A stretch of DNA of 64,000 nt, from positions 10,187,501-10,251,500 of the forward strand of contig BSBM01000596.1 in the NCBI GenBank assembly GCA_027924585.1, in the 5' to 3' direction. The first letter of the stretch is position 1. Every line of letters starts with the position of its first letter. The position numbers and the translations under genes are program-made. The DNA is from Larix kaempferi (taxonomy: Eukaryota; Streptophyta; Pinopsida; Pinales; Pinaceae). This document shows, one piece after another, positions 21,660 through 32,640 of the stretch. The notes under the pieces are model-generated. The model was given only the letters and a program-made list of their open reading frames with translations, was not told the origin of the DNA and ran no database searches.

Positions 21660-22466
21660 AATTTTTAGACCATAGCTAATTTGACATTTTCAGTATTTTT
21701 CTGAGTATGCATGTTTTCCACCGCTCTTTACAGCATGACACACCTGACCATTAGTGACGAAATTTTATGGATAGATAGAATTTTTTATGCAGATTCCAAA
21801 TATGTAATTTTAAAAAAAAATATTGAGATTTTCTATTTATTTCCTAATTTTCTTGTGTCATCACTACGTTGGTCAAAAAACATACTATTAGTGTTTATTC
21901 CGTAACTTTTTCATTTCACAACCATTTTTTAAAAAACTTGTATGCTGCACTAGAGGACACCGACCTCTACATGCTGTAAAAAATTCAAGTCAAAATAACT
22001 ACATTAAGACCTTCAAAGGCTGCACCCACATTTGACGTACCGTTCTCGAGGTTTGATCACTTACATAATTAAAAAAAATAAAAAATTAAACATTTAATTT
22101 TGGAAAAATAGTGATGCACTAGTGCTACAGGTTCTATATATGTCTACCAATTTTTGTATCCCGAAACCGTCATTTAGGCATTGAAAGGCTGCACCCACAA
22201 AAACATATACCTCATCATTTGCCAAAAAAATAAAAAGTGACTGTTAGAAAACATGAAACTTGACATACCTATGCAAATTTTCAATACATCAAAGTTATAT
22301 ATTCATAAACGTGATTCAATTTCCTACATTTCATCTTTTTTACTCAATGCAAGATATATTGTGTAAGTATCTCAAAAAATCCAAGTAAGTTGAGGGATGC
22401 TTCATTTTTCAGTTTTCTATTGCATCTAACACGCCAAAAGTGACCCTCATTAGCTTGCACATGCCC
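21660..22466. other. AT-rich intergenic DNA, no gene
   Basis: Nothing coding is recognised. AAAGGCTGCACCCACA occurs twice (about 22016 and 22185) in otherwise diverged context, possibly a trace of an old duplication. Confidence 0.4.
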
Positions 22467-22823
22467 TCATTGCTGCAACCAAGCATTCAACTTTAGAGCA
22501 TCGATCTCACATTGGTAGGGCTTCATATGCACTTTCTCTTCCATCTTAAGTAATAGCTGGGAAGTGGTAATGGCATTGGAATTTGGTTGCTCTTTCTCGA
22601 GCTCTTTCCTGAGCTCCTTTTCTAGGTCTCCTTTGTCTCTTGATTTCCCCTCTGATTTGATCTCCGAGTTAGAGATTCCAAAATAATAAAAAAGTCCAAA
22701 CTTTCTCTCTAGATCCGACATGAGGATTGACATATTGTGTGAGATATCGACGAATTTTATTTCCATGTTTGTAAATTGTTGTTCATATTCACCCCCTAAT
22801 TCTTCATTGGACTCATCTGCCAC
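22467..22823 (-). pseudogene. N-terminal gag fragment of an LTR retrotransposon
   Basis: The frame begins MADESNEELGGEYEQQFTNM and ends after KPYQCEIDALKLNAWLQQ, a layout typical of the N-terminus of plant gypsy-type gag proteins just before the capsid-like domain. The middle is charged and probably helical (GDLEKELRKELEKEQ). It stops abruptly at residue 118, and the sequence beyond is not gag-like, so the element is truncated. The matching LTR was not identified; ATGGTATCAAGTGG on the same strand at about 23506-23519 could be a worn primer binding site. Confidence 0.55.
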
Positions 22824-24600
22824 AACTAGGGTTAGAATTCTTTTCCTTTATTTCATCAACTCCTAGGTCCTATAATTTCCCACATAACCTAAAACAAAAA
22901 TGTTATAACACCAATATGATACATAAACTATTATCGATATTTCGCTGGAATAGTTCAACACAATGGATCTTAGAACTTAATTCATTATGTTAGTTGAATT
23001 CCACAAAATGATTAATAAACTAGAACTGAAAGGAAAATAACTAGAGAAAAGTAAGACATTCACAAAAATAACACAAGATATACACTAGGAAAACCCACTA
23101 TGGGTAAAAACCCATCCAGAAGTGAGGACTATGCCTTTCTCTTTTCTCTTCCAATATGTAATGAAAATACAAAGAAAGTGGTACTCACTATGGAGTTACC
23201 TCTGAAATTGTGGCTTACACGACCACTACATGATATCCTACTTCCTCTATTTTTCTCTAATATCTACTCCCTTACTATTGGTCAACTATGGAACAATACA
23301 ATAACATCATCAGAATGTCAACCCTTCTCCTCCTAATGGCCTAGTATTTAACATAACCCAATAGTTGCATGCAGTTAGTTTTAGGGTTTGTACATGCCTC
23401 CACTCCCGATTAGGGTTAAGGATTTGGACCATCTAGAATGTTCATGAAAGTACACACAAGACTATATCCACATGTGTGGGTAATGCGAGCTAATGTGGAA
23501 TCCACTTGATACCATGGTGTTCAACTGGATAGTTCAACTTGTGGGAGGCATAACTTCCTCATACGAACTCTAGTTGAGGCAATTCTTGCATCGTTGGAAA
23601 GGTATCGGTGTTTAGAATATGAAATATCATCCCTATGTGTGGTTAGGACCAAAACAAATGCCATTTAATCCCTCAAAATGGATCTGAAAATTTTCAAACA
23701 ATTTTGTGACCCCAAATCTAAAAGGTAAGACCTGCCTTTAAAATGGGCCCTATAAGCCAATTCATCAAATATCTCGACTAAGAAAGCACCAAAAAAGATG
23801 ATAAATTATATATTGATCCAATTATGATCATGAACTATCAAATCAGGCACTCTTATTGTAGGAAGACACTTTGATGAAGATGGGATATAGAGATGGCACA
23901 TTGCATGCAGAGTTGGAAGTCCCTTTATACTAGCATAAGGATTTTGATGGATGTTTAGAGCATGTTTATTTAGGTTTTTCCCTTATGACGAAAGACAAAA
24001 ATAAGACTGATGTTTTGAAATTTGTGAGGGTTTTTATAAGAAACCCATCTCTCTGAATAGAAGACTATAAATAGGGTAGGAGAAAGCCCTCAAACTATAT
24101 ATAATTTTTGAGTGTTTTGCATAAAATTATTTTTATATTCAATATTACGAAGAACACAAAATAATAAGTGGCATCATTGAGTCACTATCTATGTCTCTCA
24201 ACATCAACCTTCAACAACATTTAGGTGAGTATTAATTTCTCCCGTATTTTTGACATTCTCTCGAATATTATCCATTGTTATCCACTACCATTGTTATGAG
24301 GTACTTTTGTGCTTCATATTCCATCCTCCGCCTCACCTTTAACATATTAAATATTGTGTCCAACTTAGTCACAAAGACATCAAATTTTAATCGTAAATTA
24401 AACAATCCACCATAAAGATCCGCTTAAGATCAACACTCTATAAATTTATATGAATATAAATTGAAGCAGAATGGAATATTTGGTTGTGATAAATTTTGTG
24501 TTTTATAAACAAGGATGAACATCAATGTTTTGTGTTGTTAACATATATGCTAACCTCTACATTGTTGTATATAACGTTACTTTAAATCCGACAATGTACA
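22824..24600. other. Leader/LTR-like remnant and intergenic DNA, no gene
   Basis: Probably contains the 5' side of the gag relic on the minus strand. A TATA-like CTATAAATAGGG on the plus strand at about 24067-24078 resembles an LTR promoter, but no pair of repeats confirms it. Nothing else recognised. Confidence 0.3.
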
Positions 24601-24606
24601 CGTAAA

Positions 24607-24694
24607 ACTTATTCAATGGAATATGATTGAATACTTATTACTCACCCTCTACTTATTCAATGGAATATAATTGAATACTTATTACTCACCCTCT
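24607..24694. repeat. 44-bp direct tandem duplication
   Basis: ACTTATTCAATGGAATAT(G/A) followed by ATTGAATACTTATTACTCACCCTCT is present twice in a row (24607-24650 and 24651-24694). Confidence 0.88.
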
Positions 24695-24922
24695 TTTTTA
24701 TTTTTATTTTAACAATACAATAAGATAACTCTACATACCATCTCTTGCTACTTATTTCTTTACTAAGTTTTTTAAACTTTTAAAATCGGTTTGTAATTTT
24801 CCTTTATGTTTTTAAAAAACAAATATTAATTAAATTCTATAAATTATTATTTAAAGAAAGCTTATTATAAAATGGTGGAAACTCTTTTTATGAACTAGCT
24901 TTTATCATCCTTCGTGAATATT

Positions 24923-25049
24923 TATAATATAGTATTAAGTAGCTCACTTGGTAAGTGAAGGGCTCATAGAAAATACGGGGTGGGACGAGGTTCAATTCCC
25001 TCGTATTACAAAATATTTGAAAAAAAAAAATATAATATAGCATTAAGTA
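24923..25049 (+). mobile_element. Short tRNA-derived SINE with target-site duplication
   Basis: The body (24942-25030) carries an A-box-like TAGCTCACTTGGTAAG, a B-box-like GAGGTTCAATTCC (24987-24999) and a 3' poly(A). It is flanked by TATAATATAGTATTAAGTA (24923-24941) and TATAATATAGCATTAAGTA (25031-25049), a 19-bp duplication with one mismatch. Together these show LINE-mediated insertion. At about 89 bp it is very short for a SINE. Confidence 0.8.
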
Positions 25050-25809
25050 ACATTATTAACTATATATTGTTGGTATTTAACTAAACCTTATCCCCATCCT
25101 AATGGTTTTTTGGAGGAGTTGAGTGGTGTAACTTTGTTAGCTTTTTAAGGAGTTAAGTGGTTTAACATTGTTAACTATAATGTTTTGTATTTTTCTAAGG
25201 GTATTACGAAGATGTGAAAGCAGATGTAAAACTCGGATCTCTTGTGGAATGTAATTAGGTCAAAACTAATACTAGCACAACTATTTAACTTGTGGCCGAT
25301 GAACACTGATAGATCACAAGTTAAGTGCTATGAACAAGTTAATTGTTACTTGTTCTACATGCTTAGTAATAATCATTTGTTGTCTATGCCTCAACTATAT
25401 GTTATCTTTTTTAGCTAAATGGGTTGTCTCTACCTATTATTCATGTATAAACTACTCCTATAGGTTATTTTTTATAATTGTTTATTTATAAATTTTGAAC
25501 AACGACCATAGGATCAATCTTACACTTTTCTCATCCTCCTTCAATCTACGAAAAGCATAGACTAGCAAGTTAAGTGCCATGAATTGGCATAAACATTAAA
25601 CTAATTAATATAAACATAAAACAAATACTATTTAATAAACATATCCCTTTTTTTAACCACCACTTAATTGAATCTTATTTAAATCTTAATCAAGATGCAT
25701 TTAAGCATAACAAAATAGGACGACTATGAAATTAATCCGGATTGTACACTTGTTACACTTGGATTAATCTTGTTGATTCATTAAAGGAAGTCCAAAATCT
25801 CATATAATA
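25050..25809. other. AT-rich intergenic DNA, no gene
   Basis: No sustained open frame and no recognised repeat. Confidence 0.4.
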
Positions 25810-25869
25810 TCTAAACACCTATCGATGTAATGATAGTTCACCCCAATTTTTAAAATATAAATACCTATA

Positions 25870-25948
25870 AATATAATAAACACTTATCGATGTAAATATA
25901 TATTTTATAAATATAATAAACACGTATCGATGTAAATATATATTTCTA
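25870..25948. repeat. ~40-bp tandem repeat before the second promoter copy
   Basis: AAATATAATAAACAC(T/G)TATCG followed by ATGTAAATATATATTT occurs twice in a row. A poorer copy (AAACACCTATCGATGTAATG) lies at about 25813. Confidence 0.75.
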
Positions 25949-25949
25949 A

Positions 25950-26387
25950 AGGACGCGTCAATAATTATTAACTAGAGTGACTAGTGTTTGTCCATGTAGA
26001 AAAGCCATTCCAAGTTTTTAGCAACGTGGAGAAAGAATCTCGTTTTCATTCTTTCAATAATCCTGCTGACTCCACTATGGAAGCAGCTTTCAGTTGACTT
26101 TACTGTGCTGTGCCCCGCGATTCTCTTTTTGAAGCGATTCCAATTTTTTCGCAACGCGGAGAAGAAACTCGTTTTCATTCTCTGCCCCGCGATTCTTTTT
26201 GAAATTTTGTATTTGCAAGCAACACCTCAACAACTTTTTCCGGTTGTCGGCTGCCCCAAAAACGCGTTTAGGTGATAACATTGACTTCTGGTTGATGGCG
26301 AATGAGTGCTTTTCAGAATTTTCTCAAACCTGCTTCACGCATTACTTTAAAAAGGGGAAGTTCTCTCCTTCGATTCCCACGCCATTA
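25950..26387 (+). repeat. Second copy of the CCR-like gene promoter/leader, without coding region
   Basis: Collinear with 1465-1890, from GGACGCGTCAATAA to TTCTCTCCTTCGATTCCCAC. It keeps the TATA-like TTTAAAAAGG. After CCCACGCC the two copies diverge completely, and no reductase exon follows. It carries an extra segment (CTGACTCCACTATGGAAGCAG and what follows) that is shorter in the first copy. Either a duplicated CCR gene lost its body, or only the 5' flank was copied. Confidence 0.85.
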
Positions 26388-26450
26388 GTTTCAATTTTTA
26401 AGAATCTGCCTACCATGTTTTGAAAGTTATGGAGCATATGGAGTGATTTT

Positions 26451-26525
26451 ACAATGCTCAGCATAAGAAGGATCAACACCACAGTCATGAGAAACTTTCA
26501 TATCCTCCCAACAGTTCTAAAATTG
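26451..26525. repeat. First copy of a ~75-bp direct repeat (partner 27082-27157)
   Basis: AATGCTCA(G/A)CATAAGAAGGATC, then AACACCACAGTCATGAGAAAC, TATCCTCCCAACA and TCTAAAATTG are shared with 27082-27157, about 630 bp downstream. On the minus strand the shared part encodes KFLMTVVLILLMLSI in both. Confidence 0.85.
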
Positions 26526-27075
26526 AGAACAACATCTCCACAACGTTGACAGGGTCAGTTGGTAGAAAATTTCAATCCCGAGGACATATACTTAAGTTAG
26601 ATATGTAGGCAGAATTCACATGCTAAGAATAATTGAATTTAGTTCAGTAAACAAAGAAGCAATATACCATGGAATGGAATGCAGAGAGAAATTATTGTAA
26701 TTACAACATACCAAAATTAATTATCAAACATAAGGTTCGAGTAATGTGATCTAGTTGTGTGAACCAACATTGGTTGACTGAGCTGTAAGGATCAGTACAA
26801 AACACCCATAAAAGCTTACAAAATAGAAATCCATGTATTGATATATAAGTTTATGTCGTAGTTATACAATTTATGATACAAACCAAGGAATCACAATCAA
26901 TAAAAAGTTAGTAAATTACATTGTAATTTGTTATACTTTGATTAATCTCAAACCTGACTTCTTTGCAAGCTGTCGATACTGGTTTGATTGAACTCTGGTC
27001 ATTTATAAGAATCCCAGACACAAAACTTCATTTGAAACAACATGCATGAAGATTGATTACCCATTATTTTTGTAG
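26526..27075. other. AT-rich DNA between the two direct repeats, no gene
   Basis: No coding sequence recognised. Confidence 0.4.
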
Positions 27076-27310
27076 TCAATCTGCAATGCTCAACATAAGA
27101 AGGATCAACACCACAGTCATGAGAAACTTTCTTATCCTCCCAACAACTCTAAAATTGTACCAATAAATAGTGGGATAGCACCAGAGACTGTCAACAAACA
27201 ACCCAAGAGATAAAAACCTATACACTCTTCTCAAATCCCATCTACGAGTACAGACCTCTGAGTAATTTAGGCAAAATGGTTCAACCAATGGATAATGTAG
27301 CATGAACAGG
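27076..27310 (-). pseudogene. Unknown membrane-protein-like fragment
   Basis: On the minus strand a frame of about 75 codons upstream of its stop reads like real protein: CLNYSEVCTRRWDLRRVY, a hydrophobic stretch, CYPTIYWYNFRVVGRIRKF, then a hydrophobic C-terminus ending LMTVVLILLMLSIAD. Two possible membrane segments are visible. Its 5' side is interrupted by the SINE at 27330, so the start is unknown. The end of it is repeated at 26451-26525. I do not recognise the family. Confidence 0.4.
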
Positions 27311-27585
27311 TAAAGGATAATATATTGTTTTTTTTTTGTTGGCAAGTGGTAGTACCCCCTGACTAGAAGGGTTCACCATTGGCTGAGAGACCACGAACTA
27401 GGGGCATCTAAGCCGTCAAAATCACCCGGGGATCGCACCCGGCCTGGATCGCACCAACCCTTAGCATGGTTGTATTTTAGTATTCGCGGGGTTTCGAACT
27501 GGCGACCTTTCCGCTTAGGGGTGTCTTAACATCACCCACCACCGACTGTTCTACATCTCACGGATATAAAGGATAATCTATTGTT
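27311..27585 (-). mobile_element. tRNA-derived SINE, minus strand, with 19-bp target-site duplication
   Basis: Flanked by TAAAGGATAATATATTGTT (27311-27329) and TAAAGGATAATCTATTGTT (27567-27585), a 19-bp duplication with one mismatch. The body (27330-27566) is read on the minus strand. The B-box-like AGTTCGAAACC complements 27486-27500, and the 3' poly(A) appears as the T run at 27328-27337. GC content is well above the surroundings. The length of about 237 bp is usual for a plant SINE. Confidence 0.85.
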
Positions 27586-28349
27586 AAAGCAATTGAAATG
27601 GAGCATTAAATTACACCTATGTGCTTTGTTTGCATAACCAATATAGTTGGAGAATGAATTGCAGTCTCTATCCTCTATAATTAAGTTTACAGGTAGTGCA
27701 CCGCGATGGGTGAGCCTATAAGTTTGAAAGGAGTGTGTGTTGAATGTGTAGCAAGATGCAGTGGGTGGAGTCGGGATGTGAGGACCACGCCACGACGTTG
27801 AAGGAACGAAGCCTCCTTTTCGGTGAATGGGAGCAAGAAAATGAACCGAAGGAGAGCATCGGTCAGAAAGACGATTTGGCCTGAAAACCGACGACGATGA
27901 TTGGATTCCAACCCAAATCATAGAATCTTTAGACTACTCCAAAAAAAAATATTATATATTCAAATCTATAATAGTAATTATTTTTAATGATAAGTTTTTT
28001 TTTTTTAAATACACTATGCAATATAGAAATCTGAAACACATTTATCACAAAAAAAAATGATTTAAAAGTACGAACAATGATCGTGGCAATATGTTAAATC
28101 TTGGATACCATTATATGATTATATAGATATTTAACCACATATAAATTAAAACTGATCACTTATACTCATTTCTCCATAGTAATACGTGTTGATAATAACA
28201 AGGAATACGTGTTCATAATAACCAAGAGTGCCATATGGATATAGTAAAAAATTCAAAATATATATAAATTCAAAATTGATAATTTATGTTGATTTTCCAT
28301 CCTAATACATGTTAGCCATTACAAACACAACTCCAATATAAAAAATTGT
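27586..28349. other. Intergenic, no gene recognised
   Basis: A minus-strand frame (27540-27921) is open for 129 codons but shows no domain, and half of its end lies in the SINE. It could be an untranslated or relic exon. The rest is AT-rich. Confidence 0.35.
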
Positions 28350-28695
28350 ACTTCTAGATTTTCGGCAGATCATCGTGAAGAGAATAAAAAACTGCACGCC
28401 CGAAGGGGATTCCCATTTCCTGAATGAAGTGGAGATCATGATATACGATTGCATGCCCAATGGAAGTCTCCATGAGCATCTATTTGGAGGAAATTCCAAA
28501 GCCCGGCCTTTGAACTGCCGTAGAGAATGAACATCGTCCTGGGCATTGCCAGAGGGCTGGCTTATCTCCATAACGGTATCAAGCCCACCATTTATCACAT
28601 AGACATAAAATCGACTGCTTGATGACGATATGAATTCCTGTGTGGATGATTTTTCTCTAGCCAGGATGAGTACTAAAGAGGGAGAATTAGCTGTA
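28350..28695 (+). pseudogene. Receptor-like serine/threonine kinase fragment, broken
   Basis: Three successive frames give kinase subdomains in order. The first is RQIIVKRIKNCTPEGD, with the ATP-binding Lys of subdomain II, followed by FLNEVEI and, after a missing stretch, IYDCMPNGSLHEHLFGG. The second, after a frameshift near 28527, is MNIVLGIARGLAYLHNG and YHIDIKST (catalytic loop, with His-Ile for the usual His-Arg). The third, after another shift near 28620, is LDDDMN and DDFSLARMSTKEGE (subdomain VII, with Ser for Gly in DFG). It resembles plant receptor-like cytoplasmic-domain kinases. About 25-30 residues between subdomains III and V are deleted. It cannot encode an active kinase. Confidence 0.82.
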
Positions 28696-30134
28696 TTTGA
28701 CGACTAAATTGGCCCGTGACTGGCAATTCAGATGTCAGATTCCTTACTCAATAAATGTTCTCCATTATCCTCCTTCTTTGGACGAGTTGATTTCCATGAA
28801 ACAAGAATATTGTATTTGGATTACTTCAACTTTTACACCTTGCCAAATCAGTAGCTTGGATCAGATGGTAATGATGATGGCAGTATCCTTCATTGAGAAA
28901 TTCATTGAGATTCGTGACTTTTATTTGGCTTTGGTGTTTCCTTTTAGCTTTTCACAATGGCTTATGGGAGTGATCTAATAAACTAACATTGCTTTGATCC
29001 GGGAGACAAGCTAGAGTTTCCATATGACAATTTTGTAAAGTAGAGAGCCAATACTCTATCAACTGGATGGTTCGATCAGTCTAAATGTGGCACTAATTTC
29101 TCTAATGATCAAAGCGTGGCACTCACACCTTCATAATAACCGAGATGTAGTAATTTGGACATTGGCCATCTCTTCTAATGACTTGAATAAACACTTGTAG
29201 AATCGACGAACATAATCAGTTGATTGCATAAAACCATGACCATAAACTGGAATCTCTATGTTACAGTGGAAAATAGATAAAGCTTGGCGATAGTCCCTCT
29301 GAAACATTGGCAACCTACTTAATTTGCAGGCTCAACCCTTCATTTATATGCTTCATGTTCTGGTTATTTGATGGCACAACTTAATAGAACATCCTTCATA
29401 ACTTTTTGTGATAACAAATGGACTGATGTGATTGCTCTTCTCTTTTTCATGGCAATCTAGGGTTTACTAGAGGTTTCCTAGCAAATATCCCAGCTACATT
29501 GGTGTTGTTTTCTTACATGCCAACCTTTTAATTTGATGTGCATTCTTAAATTCAAACTGATATTCATCTCTTGCCACCCATTGAGAAAAGAAATCCCTCA
29601 ATTTGATTGCACCATGCACATATTGAGTTTTGATAGAACTTTGTTTAGGCAAAGTCAAATCTAGTAGTTCCCAATGGAATCTCCTTTCTGGCATTGATTT
29701 CAAATACAGCTAATATGGCATTACACCACCGACAACGAGCTTGGACACTCAGAGCCACAAAATGTCAGAGCAATGAATTTTGGATCGTGATCAGTGTATC
29801 AAACATCTTTTAGGTTGGTAATTTGATGAAATTCGACCATTAAAAATTACAATTTTTCAAATTCTTGTACTTCGAATGCAGTTTTTACAATCAAAACTTG
29901 TATTCCTAACAATTTATCAAAATTTCAAAAAAAAATTCACTTCTGCGGCCCTCGGCACCTACTACGTTGAATCGGGAATTTGCGATTGGATGTAAATTTT
30001 CAATGCGCTCAAGTGCTATGCATCACACCCATTCCACTGTAATGGTACAAAGAAAAATACAAGTTTACCATCAAAAGCTTTAACGTTTCAAAAGCATGTT
30101 GAATTTTCTCAAAGATAAGTACCTTTGGTACAAA
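28696..30134. other. Intergenic, no gene recognised
   Basis: Several short open frames (28697-28978 plus, 29131-29313 minus, 29494-29703 minus) have no recognisable family. The frame at 29494-29703 has plausible protein composition but no identifiable motif. Confidence 0.35.
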
Positions 30135-30135
30135 C

Positions 30136-30583
30136 ATTGCATTCAAGCCATCCTCCATGATGGCCTAGTGCAATCCTCTCCATGGAAAATACATGGCTTA
30201 CTATCTCATCTACTGTGGATATGCCATGCCCTGCAAGGATGTCAATGCTGATGTCGTAACCATCAAGACAAAGAGAAGCATTTAGTTTGTTGATTGGTGT
30301 CCCACTAGATTCAAGTGTGAAATTAATTACCATCTTCCTACTATTGTCCCTGGAGGCAATCTCCAACTCGACCAATGTTGCATAAGTGTTCTCGAGAATC
30401 GACTATAACTTCGATCTCATGTACGCCAAGCAAGCATTGGTTCATTGGTATGTGGGCGAGGGTATAGAAGAGGATGAGTTTTTTGAATCCTGTGAGGATC
30501 TGGCTGCCCTCGAGAAGGATTATGAGGAGGTTAGGGTTGAGTCTGTAGAAGGAGAGGAAGGTGATAAAGGAGACGAGTACTGA
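30136..30583 (+). pseudogene. TUA (pseudogene): Alpha-tubulin C-terminal pseudogene
   Basis: Reads through the last ~140 residues of alpha-tubulin in order: AFKPSSMMA (stop) [10 protein letters not shown], a changed YRGD region, [16 protein letters not shown] (stop) [22 protein letters not shown], then ISNSTNVA (stop) [20 protein letters not shown] and an acidic tail ending GDKGDEY. Tubulin would polymerise into microtubules, but this copy has at least three in-frame stops, a small deletion after VPGG and an in-frame insertion before KDVN. It is truncated upstream at about 30130. No intron interrupts the covered part and no poly(A) tail follows, so processed or genomic origin cannot be decided. 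Confidence 0.93.
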
Positions 30584-30599
30584 GTAGTTGTTTTATGTT

Positions 30600-31120
30600 G
30601 CCTGCATTTGGTAGGAAGGAGACGAATGTTGAGAACCAACAATCCAAAATAAAGAAATCTTGCATTTAATGTTACATGCAACCAACAATTCCCAGTCTCC
30701 ATGACGAAGAAAAATCTCCATCAAGTAACATGACCTCACTGACAAAATAGTTAGTTCACTATTAGCACAAAAGCATCATGAATCAAACAATTAACCAGGA
30801 AGATCTATGATCAAAAATTAATCTCAACTCCAACCTTCCTTCCCAAGGGAGGAGTTGGTACTCTCTCCATCCTAGCAAAATGAGTTGATTACCATAGCAC
30901 ATAAGAACTTTTTAGTTTTGCACAAAAGCACTTTTTATTTCTGGAAGTAGTTGAATTACCGTCGCGGCAACAATTGACAAGGGCCGCAATAGAAATTGCC
31001 AGGGAGCATATCCTCATAGGCCACAGAATATATAGAATATTATTAACCATTCAAATATCCTATAGGATTCTTACCTCAGTCTCTTCCTAATGACAATTCA
31101 TCATAAATTCATTTATTCAT
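30600..31120. other. Intergenic between two host-gene relics
   Basis: The first part may be the former 3' untranslated region of the tubulin relic. No coding motif seen. Confidence 0.4.
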
Positions 31121-31124
31121 TCTC

Positions 31125-32265
31125 TATGCCTTAACGTTTCAAGGGATGGAAATGTGAATGCCTTAAATTTCTTCTCCTGGATGCTGAAGGATAAGATGTG
31201 AATGGCACATCTCTACTCATTCTATTTCCTACAAAGTGTTGTAGTTTGCTTACTTCTCTTCTTTGTTTATCATTTAGGTTCAACTTAATAGTGAAATCAA
31301 CAAGTCCAGGAAAATTTTCAAGTACATCTTTTTTATACTAATGAACAAATAATGACGTTAGTTCTTGGAGATCCTATAGAGTGGATGTTTTAACCTCTTA
31401 AGTGCTACTCTATAGTGCATAACCCAACACTTCATAGAATATTCTCTCCACAGTATCTTGAACAAGCCCCCTGTACATTAATTTTGTATGCCTCTCAGTA
31501 GCATAAATGATACTAATCAACCGATTGAAGAAGGCTTCAAAATAGTTCAAATCTAAAATATTAGGCCTTACCAGCCTCAAAAGATTGAATAGCTCTTTCA
31601 GATTGTTCTGAAAGAGGGTGCCTGACAATAACGTCTATCTCCTCATATGTCTTTGGAAAATAGCATGGAGTATGTTGGTGTCCTTAATTCGTGGGAAATT
31701 CCCTTCATCAAAAAACCAACAACCCTGGTTCCTCAAGTAGAATTTATTCGCAAGATTGTGTCAATTGATTTTCTGATTTTTCACAAACTATACTTGAGAG
31801 CTGTGAATAACTTATAAGGAGAATACTCTTCTTTTCTTTCCATTCTCTCAACGTATGAATTTGGTTGCACATCAACTTTTCTACCTTATTGATTACATAA
31901 AAAAGGTTATAAACATGGATCTCCACCACTCCCCATTTTTTAAACTCTTTCATCCATGAACCCAAAATGCTTTTGAGTGCTATAATCAATGGCGTTTTCT
32001 TTGGGTACTTAGTAAATTTTTTTGAATAAATGTAATGATAGGGAAGGTCTCCCATGTTCATGGTGCATGTGCCAAAATGAAACCACCAGGTTCTTCAACT
32101 ATAAGGCTCTTTTGCAAGAAGTTAAATCCATCAATATGATTTGATTTCATTTGTTTTTTCAGACGAGGATGTAAAACAAGTTTCAATACAAGGGTACTCT
32201 ACTCTAAACTTTTGTAATTAAATGACTCAACATTGTTGATCCTTAAAATAGTTCCCAAGTCCCCA
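31125..32265 (-). pseudogene. CLASSY/DRD1-like SNF2 helicase pseudogene
   Basis: On the minus strand from high to low coordinates: HPRLKKQMKSNHIDGFNFLQ, EEPGGFILAHAP (the region before Walker A, whose GKT is gone), PKKTPLIIALKSIL with W.KEFKKWGVVEIHVYN, KKSILLISYSQLSSIVCE, WFFDEGNFPRIKDTNIL (motif II, Asn for the His of DEGH), LLSGTLFQNNLKELFNLLRL (motif III) and KDVLENFPGLVDFTIKLNLN. This order and spacing match plant SNF2 proteins of the CLASSY/DRD1 group, which assist Pol IV/Pol V in RNA-directed DNA methylation. Frameshifts and stops separate the blocks and the ATP-binding loop is lost. The helicase C-terminal half is absent. The family assignment is from remembered motifs; a related remodeller is the alternative. 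Confidence 0.75.
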
Positions 32266-32299
32266 TTAGGGACATGCTTCCTAGCCTGTACAAATGCAA

Positions 32300-32640
32300 T
32301 CAAAATGTTTTAGATTATGTTCTACACGATTTATTCAATCGCATATAATTTGCAAGTGACTAAATTTGACTACTATTCCTCTATATATTTACTAAACTTC
32401 CCTTCAACACATAAACTTATATTATCTACATACACAACTTTCTCTCATTTTTTTTTAAATATTGAATTTCTTTTTGGCATTTCATTTCCCCCACTTTGGG
32501 GGTATGCTAGTTTTAAAAATGATAGATATACTTGTAATAACATGATGAAGAGAATTCCTAGGATGCAACGTGTGGAATGGGTCCTCTATGATCTTGAGGG
32601 GATGATTGTGAATACTTTTGCTTGAGGTTTTGGATGCACT
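32300..32640. other. Short AT-rich stretch before the LINE fragment
   Basis: No confident coding content. The last part (from about 32545) may already belong to the LINE polyprotein. Confidence 0.3.

Noticed and set aside
24941-24999. Functional tRNA gene
   Set aside because: A- and B-box-like motifs are present but no cloverleaf stems pair, and poly(A) plus a target-site duplication show a retroposed SINE.
27532-27921. Minus-strand 129-codon frame as a gene
   Set aside because: Part of it lies in the SINE, removing the SINE does not join it in frame with the protein-like piece at 27076-27310, and no domain is visible.
28302-28598. Minus-strand 98-codon frame
   Set aside because: It is the antisense of the receptor-kinase pseudogene, whose subdomains are plain on the plus strand.
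30109-30375. Minus-strand 88-codon frame
   Set aside because: It is the antisense of the alpha-tubulin pseudogene.
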